Below, piece by piece: positions 18,663 to 27,340 of a stretch of DNA of 64,000 bases (positions are counted from its first letter, which is position 1; each line of letters begins with the position of its first letter). The notes below the pieces were generated by a model. The model did not search any database, was not told the origin of the DNA, and saw only the letters and a program-made list of their open reading frames with translations. The position numbers and the translations under genes are program-made. Origin of the DNA: Candidatus Dormiibacterota bacterium. Lineage in GTDB: Bacteria; Chloroflexota; Dormibacteria; Dormibacterales; Dormibacteraceae. Where the stretch lies: contig JAMXLM010000018.1 in NCBI GenBank assembly GCA_024280995.1, positions 372,001-436,000 of the forward strand, in the 5' to 3' direction.

Positions 18663-19687
18663 GCGGACAGCACGCCGTCGCAGATCTGAAGCGCCGACTG
18701 AACGTCCTCCGAGGTGATCCCGTAGTGGGTTACAAACCTGATGGTGTGGGCGCCGGTCGCGCCGCCGAGCAGGCCGCGCTTGACGCACTCGTCGTCGAAC
18801 GCCGCCGCGGGCATGTTCTCGACGTCGAAGTAGACGAGGTTCGTCTGCACGCGAGAGAGGTCGCAGCTGACGCCGCGAATCTCGGCAAGGCCTTCCGCCA
18901 GGGTGCGCGCATTCGCGTGGTCCTCCGCCAGGCGGTCGACCATGTGGTCGAGCGCGATCAGGCCGGCCGCCGCCAGCACCCCGACCTGCCTCATTCCTCC
19001 GCCGAGCCTTTTGCGCCAGCGTGTGGCCGACTCGATGTCGGCCTCCGAGCCGCAGAAGATGCTCCCGATCGGGCACGCCAGGCCCTTGGAAAGGCAGAAG
19101 GTGACGGTGTCCGCGTACGCCGCGATCTCTGAGGCCTCGACGCCGAGCGCGACCGCCGCGTTGAAGATGCGCGCGCCGTCGAGGTGCACGCGAAGGCCCT
19201 GCTCGTGAGCGGCGCGGCTCGCATCTCGGAGGGCCTCGAGCGGCCAGACGATCCCGCCGTGGCGGTTGTGCGTATCCTCGAACGTCACCGCCGCCGAGAT
19301 CGGATGGTGCGGGTCGTCGCGCGGCCGCACGGCCGCGACGATCTGGTCCGGCCTCATCACCCCGCCCTTGGTCGACACCTGGCGAATCTGCACGCCACAA
19401 ACGGCCGCGGCGCCGGCCGCCTCGGAGTTGAAGATGTGCGAGTCGGCGTCCGCGATCATCTCCTGACCTCGCTGGGCGTTGACCGCGACGCCGATCAGGT
19501 TGCCCATCGTGCCGCTTGGGACGAAGGTCGCCGCCGCCTTCCCCATGCGCCGCGCGGCGACCTCGAGCAGCCGGTTGGTGGTCGGATCATCGCCGAACAC
19601 GTCGTCGCCCAGGGGGGCCTCGATCATGGCGTGGCGCATCTCCTGGCTGGGCATCGCGACCGTGTCCGAGCGAAGATCGATTGTCAA
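18659..19687 (-). CDS. ltaE: Low-specificity L-threonine aldolase
   Basis: 342 aa from TTG 19685-19687. Fold type I PLP enzyme: DLRSDTVAMPSQEM at the start, GDDVFGDDPTTNRLLE, VHLDGARIFNAAVALG, and FCLSKGLACPIGS with the PLP Lys. Cleaves threonine (and allo-threonine) to glycine and acetaldehyde. It faces the YtcJ-like amidohydrolase across only 22 bp that contain a palindromic GATTAATC. Confidence 0.9.
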   Translation of the reverse strand: MTIDLRSDTVAMPSQEMRHAMIEAPLGDDVFGDDPTTNRLLEVAARRMGKAAATFVPSGTMGNLIGVAVNAQRGQEMIADADSHIFNSEAAGAAAVCGVQIRQVSTKGGVMRPDQIVAAVRPRDDPHHPISAAVTFEDTHNRHGGIVWPLEALRDASRAAHEQGLRVHLDGARIFNAAVALGVEASEIAAYADTVTFCLSKGLACPIGSIFCGSEADIESATRWRKRLGGGMRQVGVLAAAGLIALDHMVDRLAEDHANARTLAEGLAEIRGVSCDLSRVQTNLVYFDVENMPAAAFDDECVKRGLLGGATGAHTIRFVTHYGITSEDVQSALQICDGVLSA

Positions 19688-19709
19688 CTCCCGATTAATC
19701 TACCCGCCG
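19688..19709. promoter_or_regulatory. 22-bp divergent promoter with palindromic -10
   Basis: The whole space between two divergent starts. GATTAATC (19693-19700) is a perfect palindrome. On plus, TAATCT is followed by eight bases and the ATG of the amidohydrolase; on minus, TAGATT is followed by nine bases and the TTG of ltaE. Both genes would then give leaderless or nearly leaderless mRNAs, with -35 regions lying inside the opposite gene. Confidence 0.55.
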
Positions 19710-21242
19710 ATGAGGGCCGAGTTGATCCTCGCTCGCGGCAAGATCCGCACGCTGGGACGGGCGGGCCTTGCCCCCCAGAGCCACCTTGCGATCGCCGGCG
19801 GCAAGGTGTTCGGGTGCGGCGGCCGGGAGGTCATGGGTCTCCGAGGGCCGAAAACCAGGGTCGTGGACCTGGGCGGCGGTGCCGTCTTTCCAGGCTTCAA
19901 CGACGCGCACGCCCACGTCGTCTACTACGGCCTCACCCGGTTCGCCGCCGACCTGACCGGCGCGCGCGGAATCGACGACGTGATCGAGCGGCTTCAGCAG
20001 CACGACGCCACGCTCAAGCCGGGCGACTGGCTGCAGGGCATGGGCTACCGGACCGATGAGCTGACCGAGCGCCGGCAGCCGCACCGCACCGAGCTCGACC
20101 GCGCGACCGGCGACAGGCCCGGATTCATCGACGAGCGCGGGGGCCACGCCCGGGTCGCCAACACCGCCGCGCTCAACGCCGCCGGCATCACCTCGGACAC
20201 ACCCAACCCGCACGGCGGCCGAATCGGCCGCGATCTCAACGGGTCGCCCAACGGCCTCCTGCTCGAGTCGGCGATGCGGCTGGTCGCCGACGTGCAGCCG
20301 CCGCCTCCGCTGGAGCGTCGCATCGAGGGCGTGCTCAAGGCGCAGGAGCTCCTGGTGTCGCGCGGCATCACGTCGGTGGGGGCGGCCGTCAATCGTGGGT
20401 TCGCCGACGACCTGCGCGCCTACGACACGCTCGGCTGCGACGGCCGCCTCCGCATGCGCGTCAACGAGTTTCTTTCGTGGGAGCTGCTGGAGGCGACATC
20501 GCAGCTAGGCGTGCGTGCGGGGTTCGGCGGCCGGATGGTGCGCGCGGGTCCCATCAAGGTCTTCGTCGACGGCGGCGCCGAACGGGTCGCGACGCGCGGC
20601 GGCGGCGGTGTGTGGCGCACGACACCGGAAGAGCTGCGCGAGCTGGTGGCGCGTGCGACGGCCGCCGGCCTGCAGGTCGCGGCGCACGCGATCGGCGACG
20701 GCGCGATCGAGGCGATGTGCGACGCAGTCGAGGCTGCGGGCGGGCAGCACATGCGCCACCGAGTGGAACACTGCACGATCTGCCCGCCGGACCTGCAGAC
20801 GCGGCTGGCGGCGCTGGGCATGGTCGCGGTGATGCAGCCGATGGCGGCGCGCTTCGGGCGCGTCGCATCGACCATCTTCTTCCCGGTGCGCGACCGGACG
20901 CACCTGGCGCCTCATCGGGGTCTGTTGCGGGCCAGGGTGCCGGTCGCGTTCAGCTCCGACCTGCCGGTCTCGACCGATCCGAACCCGTGGCCCGGGATCC
21001 GCGTCGCGGTCGACGACCAGGTCAACGGGATCAGCATGCTCGCGGCGCTGCGGGCCTACACGTCGACCGGCGCGTACACGAGCTTCGAGGAGGGGGTGAA
21101 AGGGACGCTCGAGCCGGGGATGCTCGCGGACCTGCAGGTCTACAAGGGCGATCCGCTCGAAGAAGGCGCGGCGGTCGACTGGGAAAATCTCCGCCCAAGA
21201 GCGGTCCTCCTGGGCGGAGTGAAAGTCTTCGGCTCCCTTTAG
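19710..21242 (+). CDS. YtcJ-like metal-dependent amidohydrolase
   Basis: 510 aa from ATG 19710. Amidohydrolase_3 layout: a short N-terminal beta-sandwich (LILARGKIRTLG), then FPGFNDAHAH with the HxH metal motif, VAAHAIGDGAIEAM and HRVEHCTICPP carrying further ligands, SSDLPVSTDPNPW with the catalytic Asp, and a C-terminal GTLEPGMLADLQVYKGDP that completes the sandwich. Likely a cytoplasmic or secreted-free hydrolase of an N-acyl or cyclic amide; the natural substrate is unknown. Confidence 0.85.
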   Translation: MRAELILARGKIRTLGRAGLAPQSHLAIAGGKVFGCGGREVMGLRGPKTRVVDLGGGAVFPGFNDAHAHVVYYGLTRFAADLTGARGIDDVIERLQQHDATLKPGDWLQGMGYRTDELTERRQPHRTELDRATGDRPGFIDERGGHARVANTAALNAAGITSDTPNPHGGRIGRDLNGSPNGLLLESAMRLVADVQPPPPLERRIEGVLKAQELLVSRGITSVGAAVNRGFADDLRAYDTLGCDGRLRMRVNEFLSWELLEATSQLGVRAGFGGRMVRAGPIKVFVDGGAERVATRGGGGVWRTTPEELRELVARATAAGLQVAAHAIGDGAIEAMCDAVEAAGGQHMRHRVEHCTICPPDLQTRLAALGMVAVMQPMAARFGRVASTIFFPVRDRTHLAPHRGLLRARVPVAFSSDLPVSTDPNPWPGIRVAVDDQVNGISMLAALRAYTSTGAYTSFEEGVKGTLEPGMLADLQVYKGDPLEEGAAVDWENLRPRAVLLGGVKVFGSL

Positions 21243-21255
21243 AGAGGAAAGGGCG

Positions 21256-21855
21256 TTAGGGCTCTGGGGTCAGTTCGATGATCTCGACCGCCCCCATCTC
21301 CGCGATCGGCGCCACGATCACGTCCGGCTCGGGAGCCGCCGACGCCCGCCGCCGGCGAGGCGCCGAGACGCGTCGCGTCGCCGTCCGGGCCGCCGCGGTC
21401 TTGCGGGTCGCCGCGGTCTTGCGGGTCGCCGCCGCCTTCCGAGTCGTCGTGGACTTGCGCGGAGCCGCCGCCTTTCGGGTCGCGGCCCTCTTGCGCGTCG
21501 TCGTGGCCTTTCGCGTGGATGCGGTTTTGCGAGTCCTGGTCGCGGGCCGCCGCGCGGCTGCCGCTGTCCGGCGCGGCCCCGTGCCGCTTATCACCTGACG
21601 CGCTTGCCTGGTCAGGCCATCGATGCGCTTGAGCACGCTGTTCACATCGGCGCGGGTGCTCGCCCTGTTGACCTGCGTCTGCAGCGCCTTGATGGCGGCG
21701 CGCGCCGTCTTGTCCGCATCCTTGATGCGCCTTTCGGCCTGACGCCGCAGGTCAGGCGGGACTCGCTTCTCCGCCTCGCGAAGCGCTCGCCTGCCGGCTG
21801 TCACCGCACGCCCGACGAGGCTCGTACGCCTGGTCGCGCGCTTTCTCGTAGCCAT
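21256..21855 (-). CDS. Histone H1-like basic protein with phasin-like helical N-terminus
   Basis: 199 aa. Residues ~10-90 are charged and helical (REAEKRVPPDLRRQAERRIKDADKTARAAIKALQ), without a named domain. Residues ~95-170 are an Arg/Lys/Ala/Thr tail built of TRKxAA units (for example TRKTAATRKTAAART). The last ~25 residues turn acidic. The tail looks like histone H1 or the DNA-binding tail of PhaF. It lies next to, and divergent from, a PhaR gene, so a role linking polyhydroxyalkanoate granules or the nucleoid is an inference. Alternative: general nucleoid protein. Confidence 0.55.
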   Translation of the reverse strand: MATRKRATRRTSLVGRAVTAGRRALREAEKRVPPDLRRQAERRIKDADKTARAAIKALQTQVNRASTRADVNSVLKRIDGLTRQARQVISGTGPRRTAAAARRPATRTRKTASTRKATTTRKRAATRKAAAPRKSTTTRKAAATRKTAATRKTAAARTATRRVSAPRRRRASAAPEPDVIVAPIAEMGAVEIIELTPEP

Positions 21856-21902
21856 GGCTCACCTCCACCACGATGCAGGGCGGCGCGCTTGACGCACCGC
21901 AT

Positions 21903-21908
21903 TAGAAT
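21903..21908 (+). promoter_or_regulatory. -10 box of phaR
   Basis: TAGAAT, 12 bases before the GTG start at 21921; no Shine-Dalgarno is visible between them. Confidence 0.45.
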
Positions 21909-21920
21909 CGGGCCATCCGA

Positions 21921-22433
21921 GTGACATCAGCCCCTGAAAAACACCTTATCAAGAAGTACGCAAACCGCAAGCTGTACGACACCCGCACAAGCCGATACGT
22001 CACGCTCGACGAGATCGCGCAGCTCGTCCGCGACGGTCACGAGATCAAGGTCGTCGACCGCGACAACGGCAACGACCTGACCAAGATCACGCTGTCGCAG
22101 ATAGTGCTGTCGGAAGAGAAGCGCGGGCCGTCGGCAATCGTCGATGCGGGCACCGAGATCCTGCAGGACCGCGGCCAGGCGTTGATCGATTACGTGCGCA
22201 GCGCGCTGAACGTCCCGGCCGATCTGCGCACCCAGGTCGAGCGCCGTCGTGAAGGCCTGGAGGCGATGGCCGACGACGCCGTCGAACAGGCGCTGCGACG
22301 CCTGCGCATCCCAACGCGGCGTGACATCGACCGGATCAACGAACGCCTCGACCGCATCACGGCCCAGCTGAAGAAGGCCGGGATGACCAACGGCTCTAAG
22401 ACGGAACGGCGTAGACGAAAGGCCTCTCGCTGA
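21921..22433 (+). CDS. phaR: PHA synthesis regulator, PhaR DNA-binding domain
   Basis: 170 aa from GTG 21921. The N-terminal ~60 residues carry the PhaR signature IKKYANRKLYDTRTSRYVTL followed by DEIAQLVRDGHEIKVVDRDNG; the middle matches the PHB accumulation regulatory region (ITLSQIVLSEE), and the C-terminus is helical with heptad-like spacing and a basic end (KTERRRRKASR). PhaR represses phasin genes and binds PHA granules in known systems. No PHA synthase is in the window. Overlaps the convergent DUF881 gene by 38 bp. Confidence 0.88.
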   Translation: MTSAPEKHLIKKYANRKLYDTRTSRYVTLDEIAQLVRDGHEIKVVDRDNGNDLTKITLSQIVLSEEKRGPSAIVDAGTEILQDRGQALIDYVRSALNVPADLRTQVERRREGLEAMADDAVEQALRRLRIPTRRDIDRINERLDRITAQLKKAGMTNGSKTERRRRKASR

Positions 22434-23085
22434 TCACCGACGAGATGACGACCTCGGTCTCGATGCGGTAACCGACAGAACGCACGCGCCTGTCGGCGCG
22501 CAGCTGCTGCGTCATCAGGTCGGCCACCTCGGCGAGCTTCTGCGGGTCGCCGATCGCCGAGATGGTCCACGGCAGCGACACCGAAGCGCCTCCGATCTTG
22601 ATGCCACCGCCGTCCTGCTCGACCGCGACCCCCGTCACGACCCTGTGGCCGTTCACGTCGATCGCCTCAGCCCGCGCGGCCATGAAGTTGTTCAGCGCAT
22701 CCTCCAGGTCCAGCGCGGTCAGCCCGCTCGCGTCCACCTCCATGACGACGCCGGGCCCCTGCACCCCGACGTAGCCGTCGATCGCGCGCAGCCGCTGAGC
22801 TTCCTCGCTCAGGGCCTGGTCGGCGGCGCCCGACTGCCCGGACTGCAGAGTCGTGCGCAGGTTGGTCAGGTCCGTCTTCTGAGACGCCAGCGCGTCATTG
22901 GCGCTGTGCAGGTCGTCGATCAGGAATGCAAGGGACGTAGCGTCGACGCCGACGAGGCTGCGCTCCACCTCCGCCTGGCTGCGGATCTGGATGGTGGCCA
23001 CGAGCGCGACCAGGAGCGCGATCAGCCAGACGCTCAGCCCGCGGATCCGGACACGCGTCCGGCGGCTCTCAGGACGCAGTGACAT
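22396..23085 (-). CDS. DUF881 family membrane protein
   Basis: 229 aa. Basic N-terminus, one membrane helix at ~residues 17-33 (VWLIALLVALVATIQIR), a coiled-coil-like stretch, then the DUF881 domain: YVGVQGPGVVMEVDASG, LNNFMAARAEAIDVNGHRV and SAIGDPQKLAEVADLM. Similar genes lie near cell-division genes in actinobacteria and Bacillus (ylxW/ylxX), but the function is not established. Forms a pair with the next DUF881 gene upstream, overlapping it by 17 bp. Confidence 0.88.
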   Translation of the reverse strand: MSLRPESRRTRVRIRGLSVWLIALLVALVATIQIRSQAEVERSLVGVDATSLAFLIDDLHSANDALASQKTDLTNLRTTLQSGQSGAADQALSEEAQRLRAIDGYVGVQGPGVVMEVDASGLTALDLEDALNNFMAARAEAIDVNGHRVVTGVAVEQDGGGIKIGGASVSLPWTISAIGDPQKLAEVADLMTQQLRADRRVRSVGYRIETEVVISSVISERPFVYAVPS

Positions 23086-23785
23086 GCGGCACCTGCAAGC
23101 TCGAGTCGGACGCGGGCACGGAAATGTCCGGCAAGCCTTCGTACGTGAGGTGCAGCTGGAACTGCACCTGGCGGGCGCGCACGCCGGGCAGCTCGTTGGG
23201 GTCGTCCAGCGCGGCCAGCATCCGGTTTCGGTCGCCGATGGCGTCCACCTTCACTGGCGAGGTCAACGGCGGGCCCTGGTCGATCACGATCTCGCCCGCC
23301 GAGCCCGAGTACGCGCTCAGCGGCGTGATCCGCCGCCCGCTGACCGATACCGCCTCGGCCCCCTGTGCGAACAGGAGGTCGACCACGTCCTCGACATCCT
23401 GGAAGTTCACCAGGTAGCCGGTGCCGGATCCCGAATCAGGCCCGGGATCGCCATTGCGGAGCGTCACCTCCACGCCAGGTCCGTGCATCGCCACGAGCCC
23501 GGCATGCGCGCGTAGATCCGAGACAGTGTCGTGGAGCGCCTGTGTCGTCGCAGACCGGGCCGCCGCGTCCGACTCGAGGGCGTCGATCTCGCCCCGCAGG
23601 TCGGCGATCTGGCGCCGCTCGTCTACGTTGGTCGCCTCGAGGTCCTGCACGCTGTGGACGAGAGCCTGGTACCGGGCCACCTGGTTCGATGGCGTCAGCA
23701 GCTCCGCGCGGACCTGGCCGGCCAGGACGAATCCGACCGCCAGGGCAACCAGCGCCAGCAGTGCGACCCCCGCAAGCTTCGACAT
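23069..23785 (-). CDS. DUF881 family membrane protein
   Basis: 238 aa. N-terminal membrane helix (residues 5-24, VALLALVALAVGFVLAGQV), coiled-coil region (LEATNVDERRQIADLRGEI), then DUF881 with GPGVEVTLRNGDPG, LVNFQDVEDVVDLLFAQGAEAVSVSGRRI and VDAIGDRNRMLAAL. Paralogue and operon partner of the next gene. Starts 46 bp from the divergent glutamate dehydrogenase gene. Confidence 0.88.
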   Translation of the reverse strand: MSKLAGVALLALVALAVGFVLAGQVRAELLTPSNQVARYQALVHSVQDLEATNVDERRQIADLRGEIDALESDAAARSATTQALHDTVSDLRAHAGLVAMHGPGVEVTLRNGDPGPDSGSGTGYLVNFQDVEDVVDLLFAQGAEAVSVSGRRITPLSAYSGSAGEIVIDQGPPLTSPVKVDAIGDRNRMLAALDDPNELPGVRARQVQFQLHLTYEGLPDISVPASDSSLQVPHVTAS

Positions 23786-23831
23786 CGGGGAAATTCTGGC
23801 CCACCCCGGCGCTACTATCGGGAATCGCTAA

Positions 23832-25088
23832 ATGGCGGTCCAAATTCGCGCCTCCGCTTTCGAGACCGCTCAGCGACGATTCGACGCCGCCGCCGACGTC
23901 ATTGGCCTGTCCGACGACGCTCGCCGCGGCCTGCGCGACGTCAAGCGGGAGCTGACAGTCCATTTCCCGGTGAGGCACGACGACGGCACCGTGCGCGTGT
24001 ACACAGGCTGGCGGGTCCAGCACAACATCAGCCGCGGACCGGCCAAGGGCGGCATCCGATACCACCCCGAGATCACGCTCGACCTCGTCAAGGCGCTGGC
24101 GATGCTGATGACCTGGAAGTGCGCCGCGGTCGGAATTCCATACGGCGGCTCGAAGGGCGCGGTGGCGGTCGACCCGCGCAAGCTGTCGCAGTCTGAGCTC
24201 GAGCACCTGACGCGCCGCTTCGCGACGGAGATCGCGCTCTTGATCGGGCCGGAGAAAGACATCCCGGCGCCCGACATGGGCACGAGCCCCCAGATCATGG
24301 CCTGGATCATGGACACGGTCTCGATGCACCAGGGGCACTCGGTCACGGCCTCGGTGACCGGGAAGCCTGTAGACGTCGGCGGCTCGGAGGGCCGCGTCGA
24401 GGCGCCCGGCCGGGGCGCGACATACCTAACTCTCGAGGCTCTGAAGTACCTCCACATCGACGAGGAGACGCCTTCGGTCGCAGTCCAGGGCTACGGCCAG
24501 GTGGGTCACTCGACTTCGCGGTTGCTGTCCGAGGCCGGCCTACGCATCGTCGCGGTGAGCGACTCGAAGGGCGGTGTCTACAACCCGGCCGGGCTCGATC
24601 TCGCCGCTCTGGACGAGCACCGCCAGGTCCGCGGAGGCGTCGCCGGCTTCAAGAAGGCGGACGCGGTCACCAACGAGGAGCTGCTCGAGCTGCCGGTCAC
24701 GGTCCTGGTGCCCGCCGCGGTGCAGGACGTGATCACCGAAGACAACGCTGGGCGAATCCGGGCTCGGCTCATCACGGAAGGGGCCAACGCCGCGGTGTCA
24801 CCCGAGGCCGATCCGATCCTCCACGAGCGTGGGATCTTCCTCGTCCCCGACATCATCGCCAACGCCGGCGGGGTGATCGTCTCGTACTTCGAGTGGGTCC
24901 AGGACCTGCAGGCCTTCTTCTGGGAGGAGGAGGAGATCAACACCAAGCTGCATCACGTGATCACTCGCGCGTTCTACGAGATCCTGCATACGTCCGTGAA
25001 CAAGCGGATCGACATGCGCGCCGCGGCTTACGCACTCGCGGTACAGCGCGTCGCCAACGCCACGACGGTCCGAGGGATATACCCCTAG
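23832..25088 (+). CDS. gdhA: Glutamate dehydrogenase
   Basis: 418 aa. Glu/Leu/Phe/Val dehydrogenase: RGPAKGGIRYHP (substrate Lys), VGIPYGGSKGAV (catalytic Lys), DIPAPDMGT, Rossmann GYGQVG in VAVQGYGQVGHSTSR, and NAGGVIVSYFEW near the end. Length and motifs fit the hexameric GudB/GdhA class that interconverts glutamate and 2-oxoglutarate with NAD(P). TACTAT stands 13 bases before the ATG. The epimerase gene follows after 12 bp. Confidence 0.93.
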   Translation: MAVQIRASAFETAQRRFDAAADVIGLSDDARRGLRDVKRELTVHFPVRHDDGTVRVYTGWRVQHNISRGPAKGGIRYHPEITLDLVKALAMLMTWKCAAVGIPYGGSKGAVAVDPRKLSQSELEHLTRRFATEIALLIGPEKDIPAPDMGTSPQIMAWIMDTVSMHQGHSVTASVTGKPVDVGGSEGRVEAPGRGATYLTLEALKYLHIDEETPSVAVQGYGQVGHSTSRLLSEAGLRIVAVSDSKGGVYNPAGLDLAALDEHRQVRGGVAGFKKADAVTNEELLELPVTVLVPAAVQDVITEDNAGRIRARLITEGANAAVSPEADPILHERGIFLVPDIIANAGGVIVSYFEWVQDLQAFFWEEEEINTKLHHVITRAFYEILHTSVNKRIDMRAAAYALAVQRVANATTVRGIYP

Positions 25089-25100
25089 GCTAGGGAGTCA

Positions 25101-26132
25101 GTGACTCCCTCCCGCGTCCTCGTCACGGGCGTGTCCAACCCCCTCGGCGCCGAGGTCGCGCGCCGCCTGACCGCGCAGGTTCCGCGCCTGTTCGGCTGCG
25201 ACGTCGCCGACCCGGTCAGCGCGATCGAAGACATGGATTTCGTCCACGCCGACACCCGCCTGTCGGTGATCGGCAAGCTCGTCCGCCAGCTCCGCATAGA
25301 CACCGTCGTCCATCTGGCTGTGCTCGTCGAATCGCGGCACGACGAACGCGCGGTCCACGAGACGGACGTGATCGGGACCATGAACGTGCTGGTCGGGTGC
25401 TCGGGGCCCTCGAGCCCGGTGCGTCACCTCGTCGTCAAGTCGAGCCAGGCCATCTACGGCGCCGGCGGCGGCGACCCGTCCTTCTTCTCCGAGGAGATGA
25501 TCAACTGGGACAGGCCGGTCGGCGACGTGACGAGGGACCTTCTCGAGATGGAGCAGCTCGTCAGCGAGTTCGCGCTCCGAACCAACCAGTGCGACGTAAC
25601 GGTGCTCCGGCTCGGCTATCGCGTCAGCGAGGACACATGTCTCGGCCGGTACCTCTCGCTGCCAATCGTGCCGGTGTTCGCGGGGTTTGACCCCCGGCTC
25701 CAGCTGCTCCACGAAGATGACGCGGCCGAGGCGATCGTTCGCGCGACCCTGGGCCGGCACCCGGGAGCGTTCAACGTCGCAGGCGAAGGCGTCGTGCTGC
25801 TGAGCCAGGCGATCGACATCATGGGCGGAAGGCCCGCGCCGGTCCTGCCACCTTACTGGCGCTGGCTCTCGCGTCTCGGGTTGAGGACCCTCGGGCGGGT
25901 GGACCTCCCCCGACACCTGGCCGACTTCCTCTCGTTCGGATCCGTGATGGATTGCTCGCGCCTGGAGCAGGAGTTCAGGTGGCGGCCTGCTTACAGCTCG
26001 CGGCAGACGATGGACTCCCTGGCGTTGGGCAAGACGGTGGAGGCGATAGAGCCGCCGTCGCCCCCGCAGGAGTACGAGCTGCAGAAGTTCCTGCAGCAAC
26101 GCCGAAGGCGTGCTCTGAGGTTGAGCAATTGA
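25101..26132 (+). CDS. NAD-dependent epimerase/dehydratase (SDR), Rv0501-like
   Basis: 343 aa from GTG 25101. Atypical/extended SDR: VLVTGVSNPLGAEVARRL is the nucleotide-binding loop (TGxxxxxG), VVHLAV follows, and SSQAIYG precedes the active-site region; no full YxxxK is seen, so catalysis is uncertain. Followed by an acyltransferase gene with a TTGA overlap. The same pair exists in mycobacteria (Rv0501/Rv0502). Envelope lipid or polar-lipid synthesis is inferred from the partner. Confidence 0.75.
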   Translation: MTPSRVLVTGVSNPLGAEVARRLTAQVPRLFGCDVADPVSAIEDMDFVHADTRLSVIGKLVRQLRIDTVVHLAVLVESRHDERAVHETDVIGTMNVLVGCSGPSSPVRHLVVKSSQAIYGAGGGDPSFFSEEMINWDRPVGDVTRDLLEMEQLVSEFALRTNQCDVTVLRLGYRVSEDTCLGRYLSLPIVPVFAGFDPRLQLLHEDDAAEAIVRATLGRHPGAFNVAGEGVVLLSQAIDIMGGRPAPVLPPYWRWLSRLGLRTLGRVDLPRHLADFLSFGSVMDCSRLEQEFRWRPAYSSRQTMDSLALGKTVEAIEPPSPPQEYELQKFLQQRRRRALRLSN

Positions 26133-27160
26133 TCGAGGCGACGCCCAGAGAACGCAGGCGCAACAGCAAGAAGGCGGAGATCGTCGCACCCCGCCAGGGA
26201 TTCCGGCTGCCCCGGTCCGTGCGGCGGCTCCAGCGCCAGGCTCCGATGTATGCGCTCCAGGGACTCAGCTCGCTCTCCACCAGGCTCCGCGACATTACAG
26301 GTCGCGAGGTCATCGACATGAGGCGGGTCATGGAGGTGATCCAGTTCATCTACCAGCAGCGCGAGCTCGCGCGGCGCGGACCCAACTACGCGGTCGACGA
26401 CTACGGGTTCGATCCCGAATGGACCGAGTCGTTCCTGACCGTGTTCAAAACGATCTACCGCGACTACTGGCGCGTGGAGACGACGGGCGTCGAGAACGTC
26501 CCCGCCACGGGCCGGGCGCTGCTCGTCGCAAATCACGCCGGCGTGCTGCCCTGGGACGGCACCATGATCAAGACCGCGGTCTTCTCCGAGCACCCGCATC
26601 CACGCCACGTCCGCGCGCTGGTCGCGAGCCAGTTCATGGGCATGCCTGTGATGAGCTGGTTTCTGCGACGCACCGGCCAGGCGGTGGGCCATCCCGACGA
26701 CACGCGGCGGCTCCTCGAGCGCGACCAGCTTGTCCTCGTGTTTCCGGAGGGCACGCGCGGGACCGGCAAGAGCTTCAAGGACCGCTACCGGTTGCGCAGA
26801 TTCGGGCGCGGCGGATTCGTTGCCACGGCGATCCGCGCCGGGGCGCCCATCATTCCCATCTCGGTGGTCGGCTCGGAGGAGATCTACCCGATGATCGGCG
26901 ACCTCGGCCCGGTCGCGCGGTTCTTCGGGCTGCCCTATTTCCCGGTCACGCCGTTCTGGCCCTGGCTCGGACCGCCGGGGATGATCCCGCTGCCCAGCAA
27001 ATGGCGGATCCAGTTCCATGAGCCGATCGACCTGTCTGACCTGGCACCGAAAGCCGCAGAAGATCAGCACCTCGTGATGAGCCTGGCGGACGAGGTGCGC
27101 GAGGTGATCCAGCGCGGGATCTACGACAACCTGAAGCGGCGGAGAGGCGTCTTTCTCTAG
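26129..27160 (+). CDS. PlsC-like acyltransferase, Rv0502-like
   Basis: 343 aa from TTG 26129, whose TTGA contains the epimerase stop. Lyso-phospholipid acyltransferase motifs: LLVANHAGVLPWDGTMI (His and Asp of block I, spaced by six residues instead of four), LVFPEGTRGTGKSF (block III) and GAPIIPISVVGSEE (block IV). No membrane-spanning segment is obvious, but the 40-residue basic start could bind membranes. The unusual His-Asp spacing is common to the Rv0502 group. Confidence 0.8.
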   Translation: MIEATPRERRRNSKKAEIVAPRQGFRLPRSVRRLQRQAPMYALQGLSSLSTRLRDITGREVIDMRRVMEVIQFIYQQRELARRGPNYAVDDYGFDPEWTESFLTVFKTIYRDYWRVETTGVENVPATGRALLVANHAGVLPWDGTMIKTAVFSEHPHPRHVRALVASQFMGMPVMSWFLRRTGQAVGHPDDTRRLLERDQLVLVFPEGTRGTGKSFKDRYRLRRFGRGGFVATAIRAGAPIIPISVVGSEEIYPMIGDLGPVARFFGLPYFPVTPFWPWLGPPGMIPLPSKWRIQFHEPIDLSDLAPKAAEDQHLVMSLADEVREVIQRGIYDNLKRRRGVFL

Positions 27161-27180
27161 GCTCGGACGGAGATCCCCGG

Positions 27181-27340
27181 CGAGAGATTCGGTGATCCAG
27201 GTGGCCCAGATTCGGGCGAAGCGACGAGCAGCGCAGTGAGCGCATAACCTGCTGGGGTCCCCGCGCCGTGGTCGCGCGGGAGGTGACGAGCAGCGCAGGA
27301 GGTGAGCCCGGAGATGGGCCGCATGGGCGCCGAAGATCCG
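27181..27340 (-). repeat. Dispersed element copy R3 (160 bp, inverted)
   Basis: Read on the minus strand it begins CGGATCTTCGGCG (27340-27328) and ends CACCGAATCTCTCG (27194-27181). Its centre differs from the other copies and holds a different stem, CCCGCGC/GCGCGGG. It covers the start region of the following phosphotransferase-like gene. Confidence 0.75.

Noticed and set aside
21360..21580. Tandem DNA repeat in the H1-like gene
   Set aside because: The repeats reflect TRKxAA codons with varied third bases, so a protein-level low-complexity tail explains them.
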